DNA of 64,000 nucleotides from NCBI GenBank assembly GCA_030433005.1, contig JAUILQ010000022.1, positions 1 to 64,000 on the forward strand. The letters are read 5' to 3'. The notes beneath the pieces are model-generated. The model was not told the DNA's origin. It ran no database searches and saw nothing but the letters and a program-made list of their open reading frames with translations. This DNA comes from Alphaproteobacteria bacterium (lineage in GTDB: Bacteria; Pseudomonadota; Alphaproteobacteria; Kiloniellales; DSM-21159). This document shows, one piece after another, positions 42,448-51,730 of this stretch. A program made the translations under genes and the position numbers. Position 1 is the stretch's first letter, and each line of letters opens with the position of its first letter.

Positions 42448-42583
42448 CTGGCGCTCTGGCCCCGGATCGCCGCCGCGGCCGGGAGCAAGCGGCAGTTGTC
42501 GCAGGCCGCCAGTCTTCCACAGTTCGTTTACTTTTCCCGCGAGTTATCCCCAGAAAACGACAAATCCGGTGGAACCGGATGCC

Positions 42584-43504
42584 TCAACGCTGCGTAGCGG
42601 TGCCCGCTCCCTCGAGCCCCGACAGGTAGTCGCGGACGGCCGCTCCGAACACCGGCAGGGACTTGTAGCCGGCGAAGTCGTCGGGCAGCTCGCCCAGCCA
42701 GCGCGCCAGGTTGCCGGCGGCTTCCGGCGCCGCCGCCAGGCTCGAGAGCGGGTGGCGGTAGGTGCGGATGCCGAACACGATGGCGCCGCTCTCCGGCAGG
42801 CGCCGCAGGGTCTGGCGCTCGGTGCGCAGCCAGACCCGCTCGCCGGCGTTCTCCGCGGTGATCGAGGGGTCGCGTTCGCGCTGCCCGTGGCCCTCGGGCA
42901 GGAACAGCGTCGGCTCGTCGACCAGCGACCAGTTGACCCGCCAGACCGGCTTTTCCGGCGTCAGCTTCTGGAAGAAGCGGTCGACCGGCCGGCCGAGCCG
43001 CTCGCCGTAGCCGGGCACCGGCTCGTGGATCGCCTGCATCGGCCGGCCGAGCTTGTCGGCGAGGCGCCAGCGCGAGGGAAAGGCCAGGGTCGCGGCGGTC
43101 AGAGCGTAGGGCGCCCCGGCTTCCGGCGATTCCATGATGCAGAAGTCCTCCTGGACCCACAGCCCGGCCTGGGCCAGCGGGTGCTCGCCGTCCTCGTCGA
43201 GCTCCCAGGTCGCACGGTCGCTCAGCCGGTGCAGCCGCCGCCCTTCCAGGGCGAAGCGCTCCGGGAAGCGCTCGGCGAGGAAGCCGGCGAGGCTGTCGCG
43301 CAGCTCGCGCGAGGCGGCCTCCGAGCCGGGCAGGGCGGCGAAGACCTCGTCACGGCGCTCGTCGAGCAGCCGGCGCTTCTCGGCGAGGTAGGCCTCGTAC
43401 TCGGCATCGATCTCGATCCAGTCGCGCGGCTTCAGGGCCAGCAGGCCCATGGTCATGCGATAGGGGCCGGCGGTGAAGGGCAGGTAGGGCGGTGGCGTCG
43501 TCAT
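42584..43504 (-). CDS. DUF3445, heme-dependent oxidative N-demethylase-like protein
   Basis: The protein has 306 residues (ATG at 43504; an ATG at 43513 would add three). DUF3445 features are YRMTMGLLALKPRDWIEIDAEY at the N-terminus, DFCIMES, LAFPSRWRLADKLGRPMQAIHEPVPGYGERLGRPVDRFFQKL, RVNWSLVDEPTLF and a late RTYRHPLSSL. Members bind heme and carry out oxidative N-demethylation or related chemistry. A TTATCCCCA site lies just beyond its end. It is co-directional with the NDUFA9-like gene, 32 bp downstream. Confidence 0.88.
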   Translation of the reverse strand: MTTPPPYLPFTAGPYRMTMGLLALKPRDWIEIDAEYEAYLAEKRRLLDERRDEVFAALPGSEAASRELRDSLAGFLAERFPERFALEGRRLHRLSDRATWELDEDGEHPLAQAGLWVQEDFCIMESPEAGAPYALTAATLAFPSRWRLADKLGRPMQAIHEPVPGYGERLGRPVDRFFQKLTPEKPVWRVNWSLVDEPTLFLPEGHGQRERDPSITAENAGERVWLRTERQTLRRLPESGAIVFGIRTYRHPLSSLAAAPEAAGNLARWLGELPDDFAGYKSLPVFGAAVRDYLSGLEGAGTATQR

Positions 43505-43536
43505 GGCGCGCATTCTGGCGAGGCGGCCGCGCCTTG

Positions 43537-44463
43537 TCAGCCGGCCGGCTCGTCGCGGCCCCCTGGCTTCGCGGCGAGCAGCTCGGGCAGCAGGCAGGAG
43601 AGGCCGCGCGGCCGGATCCCGACCGCTTCGAAGCCGGGCCACGCACCGCCCGGCAGGTTGTCCCGGCGCAGCAGCGCGACCTGGTGGCGCGTCAGCGGCG
43701 CGCCGGGCAGCCGCTCGGCGCCGCGCGCCAGCAGCTCCCAGAGCGCGAAGGGCACGGGCAGCAGCCGTGGATGGCGGCCGAGCCGATCCGCGACCGCCTC
43801 GACCAGCTCCCGGTAGCGCCAGACCTCGGCGCCGCCGAGTTCCAGGCTGGGGGTCGGCTGGCGCGCCGCCCGGACGGCGGCGCCGGCGACGTCGTCGACC
43901 CATGCCGGCTGCAGGCGCGTCTCGCCGCGACCGAACAGCGGGACGACCGGCAGGCGGCGAACCAGGGACGCCAGGCCGCCGATCAGCGCGTCGCCCTCGC
44001 CGACCAATGCGGAGGGGCGCAGGAGCGTCGCCGTCGGAAAGCCCGCGCGCACCGCCGCCTCGCCCCGGCCGCGGCTGCGCAGGTAGGCGTCGTCGGCCGC
44101 CGGGTCGGCGCCGATGCCGGACAGCTGCACGAGGCGGCTGAGCCCGCCGTCGCGCGCCAGCTCGGCGAGGCGGCCCGCGGCCTCGACGTGGAGCGATTCG
44201 AAGTCGAGGCCGCGGCGCTCCCGATAGAGGCTGACGGCGTTGATCGCAGCCCCGGCGCCCGCAAGGGCTCGGCGCACCGGCTCGGGATCCCGGATGTCGA
44301 CGGCCAGCGTCTCGAGGTTCGGATCGGCGTCGAACAGCCGCACCGCGACCTCGGGGCGGCGCACCGCGACGCGCGTCCGGCACCCCTGCTGCAGCAGCCG
44401 GCGGACGATGCGGCGGCCGAGGAAGCCGGTGCCGCCGAAGACGGTGACGGGCGGCTCAGCCAT
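43537..44463 (-). CDS. Complex I NDUFA9-like NAD(P)-binding protein
   Basis: The protein has 308 residues, an atypical short-chain dehydrogenase. The N-terminal VTVFGGTGFLGRRIVRRLLQQG binds NAD(P), followed by VDIRDPEPVRRALAGAGAAINAVSLY, RLVQLSGIGADPAADDAYLRSRGRGEAAVRAGFPTATLLRPSALVGEGD and QPAWVDDVAGAAVRAA. The catalytic YxxxK is replaced by YLRSRGRGE, as in NDUFA9-type proteins, so it is probably a binding or assembly protein rather than an enzyme. It lies 62 bp downstream of the diguanylate cyclase gene. Confidence 0.88.
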   Translation of the reverse strand: MAEPPVTVFGGTGFLGRRIVRRLLQQGCRTRVAVRRPEVAVRLFDADPNLETLAVDIRDPEPVRRALAGAGAAINAVSLYRERRGLDFESLHVEAAGRLAELARDGGLSRLVQLSGIGADPAADDAYLRSRGRGEAAVRAGFPTATLLRPSALVGEGDALIGGLASLVRRLPVVPLFGRGETRLQPAWVDDVAGAAVRAARQPTPSLELGGAEVWRYRELVEAVADRLGRHPRLLPVPFALWELLARGAERLPGAPLTRHQVALLRRDNLPGGAWPGFEAVGIRPRGLSCLLPELLAAKPGGRDEPAG

Positions 44464-44525
44464 GCCCGGCAGGTGGGGACGGACGGGACGGGCGGCCAGG
44501 CCTCCGGGAGCCCTGGCGCCGACCG

Positions 44526-45683
44526 TTAGCCGGCGGCGGCCGCGACCGGCTCGCCGCGGCGGGTCTGGGCGCGCTCGTCGACGACGCAGTTCCGGCCGGC
44601 GCCCTTGGCCTTGTAGAGCGCCGTGTCGGCGCGCGCGATCAGCTCGTCGAGCGACTCGCCGGGGCGGTACTTGGCGACGCCGACCGAGATCGTGATGGTG
44701 CCGTAGTCGGCGCCGGTCGAGCGATTGGTCAGGCGCTTGCCGGCGAGCGCGTGACGCAGCCGGTCGGCGATCAGCATGGCGGCGTCGAGGTCGGTTTCCG
44801 GCAACACCACCGCGAACTCCTCGCCGCCGTAGCGCGCCGGGGTGTGGCCCTCGCGCACGCCGGTCTTGAGGATGTGCGCCAGGGTCTTCAGCACCTGGTC
44901 GCCGATGCGGTGGCCGAAGCTGTCGTTGAAACGCTTGAAGTGGTCGACGTCGGTCAGCAGCAGGCTGAGCGGCTGGCCGCTCTCCTCCGCGGCCCTGGCG
45001 CCGAGCTTCAGGCTGAGATCGAACTGCTTGCGGTTGGCGAGGCCGGTCAGGCCGTCGGTCGTCGCCTCGATGCGCACTTCCTGCAGGGTGCTGCGCAGCT
45101 CGTCGAGCTGCTCGGAGCTCTCGGCGAGCTGGGCCTCGAGGGCGCGCGAGCGGCTCAGCATGCCCTGGGTCTGCTCGACGATGCCGCGGACCAGCTCGGC
45201 CAGCTCCCGGTTGGCCGCGCTGTCGCGCTTGGCGCTCTCGCGGTCGACCCGCTCGCCAACCTTCTCGATCGCGCCGCTGAAGGTCTCGAGCTGCTCGCCG
45301 TAGCGCTCGGCGTTGCCGCTGGCGTCGCTGACCAGCTCGAGGATGCGCTGCATCGCGCTCTCCAGCTTGATGCCGGCGTCGCCGAACACGGCGCCCTGGG
45401 CATCGGCGCTGAAGAAGGTCGAGAACAGCTCCTCGCTGCGCGCCGGGGTGAAGCGTTCGCCCTTCTCGATCAGGCTGTCGATGGCTCGGGTCAGCTCGGG
45501 CCGGCGGCCGGCGTGGTAGGCGTACCAGACGGCGTAGTTCGTCGGATCGGCCGGCAGGCCCGCCTGCTCCAGCGAGTCCAGCGCCAGCCGAGACACGCGG
45601 TTGGCCTCCTCGAGCCTGCGGCTCCCGGACGGATTGCCGGAGGGATTGCCGGACGGATTCCTGGCGGAGACGCCTTTGGCCAT
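44526..45683 (-). CDS. Diguanylate cyclase
   Basis: The protein has 385 residues. The N-terminal part includes NPSG repeats (from 12-bp DNA repeats), then DPTNYAVWYAYHAGRRPELTRAIDSLI, an alphaproteobacterial GGDEF-associated region, and a coiled coil up to about residue 210. The GGDEF domain begins at ATTDGLTGLANRKQFD and holds the intact A-site GGEEF at 286-290 in RYGGEEFAVVLPE. The inhibitory RxxD motif is absent: the position reads REGH. It makes c-di-GMP in the cytosol. AAGGG precedes the ATG at 45683. Confidence 0.94.
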   Translation of the reverse strand: MAKGVSARNPSGNPSGNPSGSRRLEEANRVSRLALDSLEQAGLPADPTNYAVWYAYHAGRRPELTRAIDSLIEKGERFTPARSEELFSTFFSADAQGAVFGDAGIKLESAMQRILELVSDASGNAERYGEQLETFSGAIEKVGERVDRESAKRDSAANRELAELVRGIVEQTQGMLSRSRALEAQLAESSEQLDELRSTLQEVRIEATTDGLTGLANRKQFDLSLKLGARAAEESGQPLSLLLTDVDHFKRFNDSFGHRIGDQVLKTLAHILKTGVREGHTPARYGGEEFAVVLPETDLDAAMLIADRLRHALAGKRLTNRSTGADYGTITISVGVAKYRPGESLDELIARADTALYKAKGAGRNCVVDERAQTRRGEPVAAAAG

Positions 45684-45949
45684 GCTCAACCCTTCGCAGC
45701 TGCTGGCCCCGACGGACGGGAGGACGCCGCGCCTCGCCGGGCGCGGCACGGGCAGCCTAGCCGAGAGGTGTTAGCCATTGGTTATCCGGGCGCCGCCGGC
45801 AGAGGGGCCGGCGCTCTTAGGCTTTCGGCAAGGAAAGACCGGGTAGGGTGCGAGCCTGCAGCCCCGGCCGCTTGCCAAAGCCTGCCACCGACCCAGCTCT
45901 AGCGAAGCGCGCCGCGATCGGGCCCGGCGCGCGGCGGCCCGACGGAACA

Positions 45950-46936
45950 ATGATCTTGGACGACCAGCAGAGCGACGCCCAGCAGCCGGCGCAGGGCCTG
46001 ATTCCCGCGCTCAATCTCAGCGATCCGAGCCAGGCCACGGATCCTGCGCAGCGGGCGCTGTACGACTATTGGCTGAGCAACCGCGACGCCGCCGGGCGTT
46101 TCCACTACGCCGCTTTCGACGTGACCGAGCTGCCGCCCTCGCTGGTGCCGCTCATCTATCTGGTGCGCGTGCATGGCGAGGCGCGGCGCTTCGAGGTCCG
46201 GATCGTCGGCCAGCAGGTGATCGAGCTGGCCGGGGTCAACCATATGGGCCGCTTCATCGACGAGCTGCCCGGCAGCGCCCCCACCCAGGCACGCATGGAG
46301 TTCTGCCTGGACAGGAACCTGCCCTACACCTCGAGCGGGCCGCTCGACTGGGGGCTCTATCCCTACAAGAGCTACTCCGTCTGCGCCGTGCCGCTCCACG
46401 ACCAGGGCGGTCGCGTCGCCTACATCCTGTCGGTCGTCCGCGTGCACGGCCTGCCCGCCGGCGACGAGGCCCAGGCGCATCGCTTCCTGACCGCCAGCAA
46501 CCTGCCGAAGGCGCCCTCGCCGATCCTCGACGAGGCCTTCGCCTACTGGCTCGGCAAGCGCGAAAGCACCGAGATTCCGCGGCGCACGGCGATCGACCCG
46601 ATCGAGATTCCCCGGCTGCTGCCGCACCTGATGCTGATCGACGTGCTGCGCGATCCGCTGGACTTCCGCTACCGCCTGATCGGCGAGGGAATCCGCGAGA
46701 ACATGCACCGCGGCCGGCGCGGCCGCAGCTTCCGCGAGCTCGAGGGCAAGGGGCCGGGCTCGCACCTCTGGAAGGGCTTGCAGAAGGTCGTGGAGACCGG
46801 CATCCCGCGCTTCGGACGGGCGCCCTACGCGGGCCCGGAGCGGCGGGTGAAGCAGTTCTTCGACCTGCTGCTGCCGCTCTCGGAAGACGGCGAGACCGTC
46901 TCCCAGATCCTGGTCGCCACCGAGTTCCGCCAGTAG
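45950..46936 (+). CDS. Twin PAS_5-domain protein
   Basis: The protein has 328 residues from the ATG at 45950. Two PAS_5 units: about 35-170 (ALYDYWLSNRDAAGRFHYAAFDVTELPPSLVPLIYLVRVH to SVVRVHGLP) and about 192-327 (AFAYWLGKRESTEIPRRTAIDPIEIPRLLPHLMLIDVLRDPLDFRYRLIGEGI to QILVATEF). The second matches the family consensus more closely. No output domain follows. Such proteins are abundant in Rhodospirillales and unassigned in function. It is convergent with the GntR gene. Confidence 0.82.
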   Translation: MILDDQQSDAQQPAQGLIPALNLSDPSQATDPAQRALYDYWLSNRDAAGRFHYAAFDVTELPPSLVPLIYLVRVHGEARRFEVRIVGQQVIELAGVNHMGRFIDELPGSAPTQARMEFCLDRNLPYTSSGPLDWGLYPYKSYSVCAVPLHDQGGRVAYILSVVRVHGLPAGDEAQAHRFLTASNLPKAPSPILDEAFAYWLGKRESTEIPRRTAIDPIEIPRLLPHLMLIDVLRDPLDFRYRLIGEGIRENMHRGRRGRSFRELEGKGPGSHLWKGLQKVVETGIPRFGRAPYAGPERRVKQFFDLLLPLSEDGETVSQILVATEFRQ

Positions 46937-46961
46937 GCCGTCGGGCGTCGCGACCGCATCG

Positions 46962-47807
46962 CTACAGCTTCAGGAAGCCGGCGCGGAACTCCGCCTCGCA
47001 GGACTCCATGTAGCGCTCGGCGGCGCACATGTGCTCGTACATGATGGCGCTGGCCTCTTCGGCGCGCCCCGCCTTGAGGGCGCGCAGCAGGCGGATCTGA
47101 TAGCTGAGGCCGGCGTCGCGCAGCTCCGGGTTGGGGATGTCGTAGATGCGCCGGCAGATCGTCAGGTTGCGCAGCAGCGTCTGCAGGAAGCGGCAGATGA
47201 AGCCGAGCGCCGGGTTCGGGCAGAGCTCGGCCAGGATCGAGTGGAACTCCAGCTCGGCCAGGCGCTGCTCGTACTCCTCGCCGGTCGTCGCCGGCGGGTG
47301 GTCGTAGAGCCGCATGGTCTCTTCCAGCCGGCGGAAGTCGGCCGCGCCGAGGCGCCCGGCCAGCGAGGCCGCGAGGTCGGGTTCCAGGCGCTTGCGCAGG
47401 GCGTAGATGTCGCGGATCGAGGGCTGGCGGAAGAAGAAGTAGTTGGCCAGCAGCTCCATCGCCCGCTCGCCGCTCAGCTCGGCGACGAAGGCGCCGCCGC
47501 CCGGCCCGGTGCGGCTGCGGATCAGGCCCTGGGTCTCCAGCGCCTTGAGCGCCTCGCGGATCGTGCCCTTGGAGGCCTTGAACTGCTCGATCAGCGCCTT
47601 TTCCTGAGGCAGGCGGTCGCCCGGCTGCAGCTGGTTGAGCACGATCCAGTCCTTGATCGCCTCGGCGATGGCGTCGGTGCGCTTGAGCCGGCGCGCCGGG
47701 GCGGCGGGCGCCTCGCCTGCCGGCCGGGCCGCGGCGCCGGAGACCGGGCCCTGGGATCCCTCCGCTTGCTCTTCCTGCAGGCCCATGGGGCGGTCGCTCC
47801 TCGTCAT
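46962..47807 (-). CDS. GntR/FadR-type (FCD) regulator of the peptide-type ABC locus
   Basis: The protein has 281 residues. A winged-helix domain after about residue 40 (AIAEAIKDWIVLNQLQPGDRLPQEKALIEQFKASKGTIREALKALETQGLIRSRTGPGGGAFVAEL) is followed by an FCD domain (YALRKRLEPDLAASLAGRL, AELEFHSILAELCPNPALGFICRFL). The N-terminal 40 residues are Ala/Pro-rich and may be over-annotated; an ATG at residue 8 is an alternative start. It is 10 bp from the ABC ATPase stop and so likely the last gene of the ABC operon. Candidate sites lie at 53770-53802. Confidence 0.9.
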   Translation of the reverse strand: MTRSDRPMGLQEEQAEGSQGPVSGAAARPAGEAPAAPARRLKRTDAIAEAIKDWIVLNQLQPGDRLPQEKALIEQFKASKGTIREALKALETQGLIRSRTGPGGGAFVAELSGERAMELLANYFFFRQPSIRDIYALRKRLEPDLAASLAGRLGAADFRRLEETMRLYDHPPATTGEEYEQRLAELEFHSILAELCPNPALGFICRFLQTLLRNLTICRRIYDIPNPELRDAGLSYQIRLLRALKAGRAEEASAIMYEHMCAAERYMESCEAEFRAGFLKL

Positions 47808-47817
47808 CCCGGCCCCG

Positions 47818-48840
47818 TCATGCCCGCGCTGCCGCCTCGGCGCCGGCCAGGGGCCCGCTCGCCGGATGCAGGCAGGCCGCCTGGTGGCCGCTGCCCGGCA
47901 CCGCGCCGTCCTGCGGCTGCGGCACCCGCTGGCGGCAGTCCTCCTGCGCGCGCGGGCAGCGCGGCGCGAAGGCGCAGCCGGGTGGAGGATTCAGCGGATC
48001 GGGCAGCTCGGCAAGCTCTTCCTCGGCGCTCACGCTGCGCCGGCCGGGCACCGGCGCCGAGCCGAGCAGCAGCCGGGTGTAGGGGTGGCGCGGCTCGGCG
48101 AACAGCGCCTCGCGCCCGGCGAACTCGGCGAGACGGCCGAAGTAGAGTACGGCGATGCGGTCGCTGACGCTCTCGATCACCGAGAGGTCGTGGCTGATGA
48201 ACAGGTAGGTCAGGCCGAAGCGTTGCTTCAGGTCGTCGAGCAGGTTGAGCACCTGCGCCTGCACCGAGACGTCGAGCGCCGAGACCGGCTCGTCGAGCAC
48301 GATGACGCGCGCATCGGCGGCGAGCGCGCGGGCGATGCCGATGCGCTGCGCCTGGCCGCCGGAGAACTCGTGGGGATAGCGTTCCAGGAACTCGCTGCGC
48401 AGGCGCACCGCGTCCATCAGCTCGTCGAGCCGCTGCCGCCGGGCGGCCTGGTCGAGGCCGAGCAGGTGGACCATCGGTGCCTCCAGGATCGCCCGGATCG
48501 TCTTGCGCGGATTGAGCGAGGAGACGGGATCCTGGAAGACGTACTGCACGACGCGCGCCAGGGCGCGCGGGTCGCGGCCGGCGAGGGCGGTGACGTCGCG
48601 GCCCTCCAGGCGGATGGTGCCGGCGCTCGGCCGGTCGAGGCCGACCAGCAGGCGCGCCAGGGTCGACTTGCCGCAGCCCGACTCGCCGACGATGCCCAGG
48701 GTCTCGCCCTTCAGCAGGTCGAAGCTCAGGCCCTGCACGGCGTGGACCGCCGGCTTCGGCCGGCCCAGCAGGTCGCGGCCGCCGCCGAAGCGGCGCTCCA
48801 GGTCGCGCACCTCGATGATCGGCTCGGCTGCGGCGCTCAC
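47818..48840 (-). CDS. Oligopeptide-type ABC transporter ATPase (OppF/DppF-like)
   Basis: The protein has 340 residues with a GTG start overlapping the upstream stop by 4 bp. Walker A is GESGCGKSTLARLL near residue 54, the Q-loop VFQDPVSSLNP, the signature FSGGQAQRIGIARAL and Walker B VIVLDEPVSALD, with the His switch in FISHDL. The C-terminal oligopeptide/dipeptide transporter extension carries Cys residues (PPGCAFAPRCPRAQEDC) as in OppD/F-type ATPases. It pairs with the fused permease-ATPase. Confidence 0.95.
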   Translation of the reverse strand: MSAAAEPIIEVRDLERRFGGGRDLLGRPKPAVHAVQGLSFDLLKGETLGIVGESGCGKSTLARLLVGLDRPSAGTIRLEGRDVTALAGRDPRALARVVQYVFQDPVSSLNPRKTIRAILEAPMVHLLGLDQAARRQRLDELMDAVRLRSEFLERYPHEFSGGQAQRIGIARALAADARVIVLDEPVSALDVSVQAQVLNLLDDLKQRFGLTYLFISHDLSVIESVSDRIAVLYFGRLAEFAGREALFAEPRHPYTRLLLGSAPVPGRRSVSAEEELAELPDPLNPPPGCAFAPRCPRAQEDCRQRVPQPQDGAVPGSGHQAACLHPASGPLAGAEAAARA

Positions 48841-50789
48841 TCGGCCGGCTCCTTCTTCTCGTCTTCGACGATCGGGTGCAGGCAGCGCACCGCGCGGCCG
48901 TCGGCCACGCCTGCGGCGAGGGGCTCGAGCGGCACCTCGCCGGCCCGGCAGTCGTCCTGGGCGCGCGGGCAGCGCTCGGCGAAGGCGCAGCCCTCGGGCA
49001 GGCGGTTGACCGGCGGCGGCAGGCCGGGGATGGCGTCGAGCCGGCGGCCGGGCTGGCCGAGCACCGGCACGCAGTCGATCAGCATGCGCGTGTAGGGATG
49101 CGCGGGTGCCGCCATGACCGCCTGGGTCTCGCCGGTCTCGACGATGCGCCCGGCGTACATCACGGCGATGCGGTCGCACAGCTCCGAGACCACGCCGAAG
49201 TCGTGGGTGATGAACAGCACCGCGGTGTCGCGCTCGGCGCGCAGGCCGTCGAGCAGCTTCAGCACCTGGGCCTGCACCGTGACGTCGAGTGCGGTGGTCG
49301 GCTCGTCGGCGATCAGCAGGCTGGCGTCGTTGGCCAGCGCCATGGCGATCGAAACGCGCTGGCGCATGCCGCCCGACAGCTCGTGCGGGTAGGCCTCGGC
49401 GCGCGCCGCCGGGTTGGGGATGCGCACCTGGCCGAGCAGCGCGTGGGCGCGCTCTCGGGCCTCGGCGCGGCTCAGCGGCTGGTGCGCGCGGATCGCCTCG
49501 ACCAGCTGGTCGCCGACGGTGAACAGCGGGTGCAGGGTCGCCAGCGGGTCCTGGAAGACGTGGGCCAGCTTGCCGCCGCGCAAGGAGCGGATCTCGGCGT
49601 CGGAGGCGGCGAGCAGGTCGCGGCCCTCGAAGTCGACGCGCCCGCCGACGATGCGCCCCGGCGGGCTCGGCACCAGGCCGGCCAGCGACAGCGCGGTCAC
49701 CGACTTGCCGGAGCCGGACTCGCCGACCAGGCCGAGGCACTCGCCCGAGGCGAGGCGGAAGTCGACGCCGCCGACCGCGCGATAGACCTCGCGGCCGATG
49801 CGGAACTGCGTCTCCAGCCCGGCGACCGAGACGACCCGGCCGGGATCGGCCTCGGGCTCGGGCGGCACGCGCTCGCGGCGCACCTCGGTGCGCGCCGAGG
49901 GGCGGGCCAGGGCGCCGGACTTCAGCCGCGGGTCGAGCACGTCGCGGATGCCGTCGCCCAGGAGATTGATCGACATCACCACCAGGAAGATCATCAGGCC
50001 CGGGATCACCGAGACGTGGGGCGCGGTGAACAGCAGCTTGCGGCCCTCGCCGAGCATCGAGCCGAGGTCGGCCTGCGGCGGCTGGGCGCCGAGGCCGAGG
50101 AAGGACAGGCCCGCGGTTTCCAGGATCATCCAGCCGAGCGTCGTCGACATGGTGATGACGATGACCGGCAGCACGTTGGGCAGGATCTCGGTGACCACGA
50201 TCAGCAGGTGGCTCTTGCCCGAGAGGCGCGCGGCGTCGACGAACTCGCGGCGCGCCAGGCCCAGGGTCACGCCGCGGATGTTGCGCGCGAAGAAGGGGAT
50301 GTTGACCACCGCGATGGCGTAGAGCGCGTTGAGCAGCCCGGGGCCGAGCACCGCCACGATGGCCAGCGCCAGCAGGATGTAGGGAAAGGCCATGACCAGG
50401 TCGATGCCGCGCATCAGCAGCGAGTCGGTGCGCCCGCCGGCGTAGCCCGCGACCAGGCCGATCAGCGAACCGAAGAAGGCGGCGATCAGCGTCGCCGAGA
50501 GGCCGACCGCGAGGCTGACCCGGGTGCCCCAGAGCAGCCGCGACAGCAGGTCCCGGCCCAGGTCGTCGGTGCCCAGCAGGTGGCCCTCCGCGAGCGGCCG
50601 CTTGAGGCGCTCGGCCGGCTCGGTGACGTCTGGCGGCTGCAGCGGCAGCAGCGGCGCCGCCAGGGCCAGCAGCACGACCGCCGACAGGATCACCAGCCCG
50701 GCCGCCGCCAGGCGGTTGTTGAGCAGCAGGGCCCAGGGGCTGGGGCGGCCCTGGTCCGGCCGGTCGCGGCGGGCGGCGCGGGCGCTCAT
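48837..50789 (-). CDS. Fused ABC permease-ATPase (DppC-DppD type)
   Basis: The protein has 650 residues. Residues about 1-290 form a DppC-like permease with five to six helices and the EAA-type loop REFVDAARLSGKSHLLIVVTEILP. After a linker near SGALARPSARTEVRRERVPPEPEADPGR, residues about 310-650 form a DppD-like ATPase: Walker A GESGSGKSVTALSL, Q-loop VFQDPLATLHP, signature LSGGMRQRVSIAMAL, Walker B LLIADEPTTALD, and CAFAERCPRAQDDC. No stop or frame break separates them. Such permease-ATPase fusions are known in this transporter family. It overlaps DppB by ATGA. Confidence 0.93.
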   Translation of the reverse strand: MSARAARRDRPDQGRPSPWALLLNNRLAAAGLVILSAVVLLALAAPLLPLQPPDVTEPAERLKRPLAEGHLLGTDDLGRDLLSRLLWGTRVSLAVGLSATLIAAFFGSLIGLVAGYAGGRTDSLLMRGIDLVMAFPYILLALAIVAVLGPGLLNALYAIAVVNIPFFARNIRGVTLGLARREFVDAARLSGKSHLLIVVTEILPNVLPVIVITMSTTLGWMILETAGLSFLGLGAQPPQADLGSMLGEGRKLLFTAPHVSVIPGLMIFLVVMSINLLGDGIRDVLDPRLKSGALARPSARTEVRRERVPPEPEADPGRVVSVAGLETQFRIGREVYRAVGGVDFRLASGECLGLVGESGSGKSVTALSLAGLVPSPPGRIVGGRVDFEGRDLLAASDAEIRSLRGGKLAHVFQDPLATLHPLFTVGDQLVEAIRAHQPLSRAEARERAHALLGQVRIPNPAARAEAYPHELSGGMRQRVSIAMALANDASLLIADEPTTALDVTVQAQVLKLLDGLRAERDTAVLFITHDFGVVSELCDRIAVMYAGRIVETGETQAVMAAPAHPYTRMLIDCVPVLGQPGRRLDAIPGLPPPVNRLPEGCAFAERCPRAQDDCRAGEVPLEPLAAGVADGRAVRCLHPIVEDEKKEPAE

Positions 50790-51730
50790 CCCTTGAGCCT
50801 CGGGTCGAGCGCCGACTGCAGCAGGTCGGCGGCGAGGTTGAACAGCACGTAGCTGGCCGCGACCACCAGGACGCCGCCCTGGACCAGCAGCAGGTCGCGG
50901 GTCGAGATCGCCTTGACCAGCATGGCGCCGATGCCGGGCCACTGGAACACCGTCTCGATGTAGACCGCGCCGCCGAGCACGAAGCCGGCCTGGATGCCGA
51001 TCACCGGGATCACCGTGACCAGCGCGGCGGTGAAGGCGTGGCGGTAGATCACGCGGCGCTCCGACAGGCCCTTGGCGCGCGCCGTGCGGATGTAGTCCTG
51101 GCGCAGCACCTCGAGCATCGAGGCGCGGGTCAGGCGCGCGATCACGCCGGTCGCGACCACCGCCAGGGTGCAGGCCGGCAGGATCAGGTGGGTCAGGATG
51201 TCGAGCGGCCCGCCGCCGCCGTAGATCGCCACCATGCCGCTGGCCGGCAGCCACTGCAGCTCGACGGCGAACAGCAGGATCAGCAGCAGGCCGAGCCAGA
51301 AGGAGGGCAGGGAGATGCCGATCAGCACCAGGAAGGTGATCGTGCGGTCGGCCCAGCCGAACTGCCGCACCGCCGAGACGGCGCCGGCGAGCAGGCCGAG
51401 CACCGAGCAGAGCAGCAGCGCCGCGCCGGCCAGCAGAAGCGTCGCGGAGAAGCGCTCCAGCACCTCGTCGATGACCGGCCGGTTGAGCGAGTAGGAGCGG
51501 CCGAAGTCGCCCTCCAGGATGTTGCCCAGCCAGACCAGGTACTGCTCCCAGAGCGGCCGGTCCAGGCCGAGCTGGCGGTTCAGCCGCTCGACGTTCTCCG
51601 GCGTCGCGTAGGAGCCGAGGATCGCGGTCGCCGGGTCGCCGGGGATCAGCGCCATCATGCCGAACACGACGACCGTCAGCCCGAGCAGGATCGGGATCAT
51701 CGCGAGCAGGCGCTTGGCGACGTAGAGCAT
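50786..51730 (-). CDS. Peptide-type ABC transporter permease (DppB-like)
   Basis: The protein has 314 residues from the ATG at 51730. The opening YVAKRLLAMIPILLGLTVVVFGMMALIPGDPA is diagnostic of DppB/OppB, with LNRQLGLDRPLWEQYLVWLGNILEGDFGRS and the loop DYIRTARAKGLSERRVIYRHAFTAALVTVIPVIG. Six membrane helices. The frame is open upstream through the repeat region, but there the sequence is not conserved. Confidence 0.95.
   Translation of the reverse strand: MLYVAKRLLAMIPILLGLTVVVFGMMALIPGDPATAILGSYATPENVERLNRQLGLDRPLWEQYLVWLGNILEGDFGRSYSLNRPVIDEVLERFSATLLLAGAALLLCSVLGLLAGAVSAVRQFGWADRTITFLVLIGISLPSFWLGLLLILLFAVELQWLPASGMVAIYGGGGPLDILTHLILPACTLAVVATGVIARLTRASMLEVLRQDYIRTARAKGLSERRVIYRHAFTAALVTVIPVIGIQAGFVLGGAVYIETVFQWPGIGAMLVKAISTRDLLLVQGGVLVVAASYVLFNLAADLLQSALDPRLKG

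Noticed and set aside
42544-42552. A replication-origin signal from the TTATCCCCA site
   Set aside because: A single imperfect DnaA-like site with no cluster, AT-rich unwinding region or origin genes nearby.
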